From an uncultured Bacteroidales bacterium (GTDB lineage: Bacteria > Bacteroidota > Bacteroidia > Bacteroidales > Bacteroidaceae): a stretch of DNA of 16,464 nucleotides. The notes under the pieces are model-generated. The model searched no databases and had not been told where the DNA came from. It saw nothing but the letters and a program-made list of their open reading frames with translations. Positions 15,615 through 16,464 of this stretch are shown here, one piece after another; the stretch's first letter is position 1; each line of letters begins with the position of its first letter. A program made the translations under genes and the position numbers. Where the stretch lies: positions 1 through 16,464 of the forward strand of contig CANBEE010000025.1 of the NCBI GenBank assembly GCA_947367415.1. The letters are read 5' to 3'.

Positions 15615-16424
15615 TTATTCGTGAAGTTGGTTGTAGAACTCACTGCATGCATCGGCATATTCAGCTCCGGTCTTGTACTCCAGGATGGGCTTGTCGAGTG
15701 ATTGTGCATATTCGAGCAGGGTGGGGTTTACGTTTTCGCAGTTCAGGACAACGCCGTCGGACCAGCGGATAGCAATCTTGCTAAGTTCCTGATAGGTGAC
15801 AGGTGTAGCGATGCCGTCGAACTCCATATCTTCCATGTTGCGTACAATAACCTTCTTCAGATAATTCTCGGGGAAGGTGGCGTCGAAAGCATCGTCGTAA
15901 AGTGAATATACAAACTTGGTGTTGCGGAAAGCAGGCTCGTCCTTGTACAGAGTCTTGATGTAAAGACCTACAAGTGCTCCTATCCATCCGTGGCAGTGGA
16001 TAACTTCGGGGTACCATGACTGCTTCTTTACCGTCTCCAATACGCTGCGTGCGAAGAAGATGGTGCGCTCGTCGTTGTCGGGGTATTCGTTGCCGTTCTC
16101 ATCACGGGTGTTGAGATGGTTGCGGAAGTAGTCGTCATTGAGGATGAAGAATACTTGGGTGCGCAAAGCCTGAATGGAGGCCACCTTAATGATAAGTGGA
16201 TGGTCGGTGTCGTCAACGATGATGTTCATACCTGTCAGGCGGATCACCTCGTGAAGTTGGTTGCGGCGTTCGTTGATATTGCCCCACTTGGGCATGAAAG
16301 TTCTGATTTCGTGTCCTCTTTCTTGGGTTGCTTGCAGCAGGAAACGACAGTTGTCGGCCATTGCACTACTCTCCGTAAACGGTACAATCTCTTGGGCAAT
16401 AAATAGAATTTTGTTCGCTTTCAT
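15615..16424 (-). CDS. Truncated GT5 glycogen/starch-synthase-like protein (N-terminal domain only)
   Basis: This 269-residue cytoplasmic protein is usually annotated 'glycogen/starch synthase' in Bacteroidales. It matches only the N-terminal Rossmann domain of GT5 enzymes (about 480 residues in full-length GlgA). Recognisable parts are ILFIAQEIVPF, ERGHEIRTFMPKWG, PEVIHCHGWIGALVGLYIK and FVYSLYDDAF. The catalytic signatures are degraded: the KTGGLAD nucleotide-sugar loop reads ESSAMAD (18-24), so the Lys is Glu18, and the HDWHAG motif reads HGWIGA with Ile148 in place of the second His. The C-terminal domain that carries the second half of the active site is absent, and translation ends cleanly at a stop. 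Synthase activity is therefore unlikely; a regulatory or binding role is a guess. Its presumed promoter lies in or beyond the last 40 bases of the window. Confidence 0.85.
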   Translation of the reverse strand: MKANKILFIAQEIVPFTESSAMADNCRFLLQATQERGHEIRTFMPKWGNINERRNQLHEVIRLTGMNIIVDDTDHPLIIKVASIQALRTQVFFILNDDYFRNHLNTRDENGNEYPDNDERTIFFARSVLETVKKQSWYPEVIHCHGWIGALVGLYIKTLYKDEPAFRNTKFVYSLYDDAFDATFPENYLKKVIVRNMEDMEFDGIATPVTYQELSKIAIRWSDGVVLNCENVNPTLLEYAQSLDKPILEYKTGAEYADACSEFYNQLHE

Positions 16425-16464
16425 TAAACTTTATATGTCTTTTATACGTATTATTCCAACGGGT

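Noticed and set aside
16435..16464. Possible divergent gene start (ATG at 16435, ten codons MSFIRIIPTG to the window edge)
   Set aside because: Ten codons carry no support, and a start only 10 bases from the divergent GT5-like start leaves no promoter room. It does not match the beginning of PanC, which might have been expected nearby.

Overview
The window reads as chromosome of a Bacteroidales bacterium, most likely Prevotellaceae-like (inference). The evidence is signal peptides cleaved before Gln (Ala-Gln junctions), a TAnnTTTG-type promoter box, a Bacteroidetes HU-like protein of the HIG type, a DUF4270 lipoprotein, autotransporter-type beta-strand repeats, and a C-terminal tail resembling a type IX secretion (T9SS) sorting signal. 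Coding regions are fairly GC-rich and intergenic regions are short. No tRNA, rRNA, CRISPR array, transposase or integrase was seen.

Layout. Positions 1-3145 (+) hold the 3' end of an unrecognised Tyr/Asn-rich protein, overlapping or abutting a secreted protein with fibronectin type III domains. Positions 3320-4882 (+) encode a secreted GH30 glycosidase, probably acting on galactan. Positions 5077-5493 (+) encode an orphan HU-like DNA-binding protein, followed by a strong terminator between converging genes. On the minus strand, 14027-9600 and 9603-5635 form a translationally coupled pair (ATGA overlap). The first is a giant PL11 rhamnogalacturonan-I lyase with a beta-strand-repeat C-terminal half and a sorting-like tail. 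The second is a fused GH2 glycosidase / GH53 endo-beta-1,4-galactanase with a discoidin-like domain between. Positions 16424-14208 (-) hold a separate housekeeping-type operon: a truncated, motif-degenerate GT5 glycogen-synthase-like protein and a DUF4270 lipoprotein, closed by a terminator.

Together the CAZymes would attack the pectin rhamnogalacturonan-I: PL11 cuts the rhamnose-galacturonate backbone, GH53 cuts beta-1,4-galactan side chains, GH2 removes terminal sugars, and GH30 may act on beta-1,6-linked or other galactan decorations. No SusC/SusD pair or sensor-regulator lies inside the window, so this is either the edge of a polysaccharide utilisation locus or a stand-alone enzyme cluster.

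The least explained structure is a set of short tandem arrays with 6- or 7-base periods. They fill the gaps on the left half of the window, and one 7-base array lies inside a gene, where it encodes the linker in front of the sorting-like tail of the PL11 protein.
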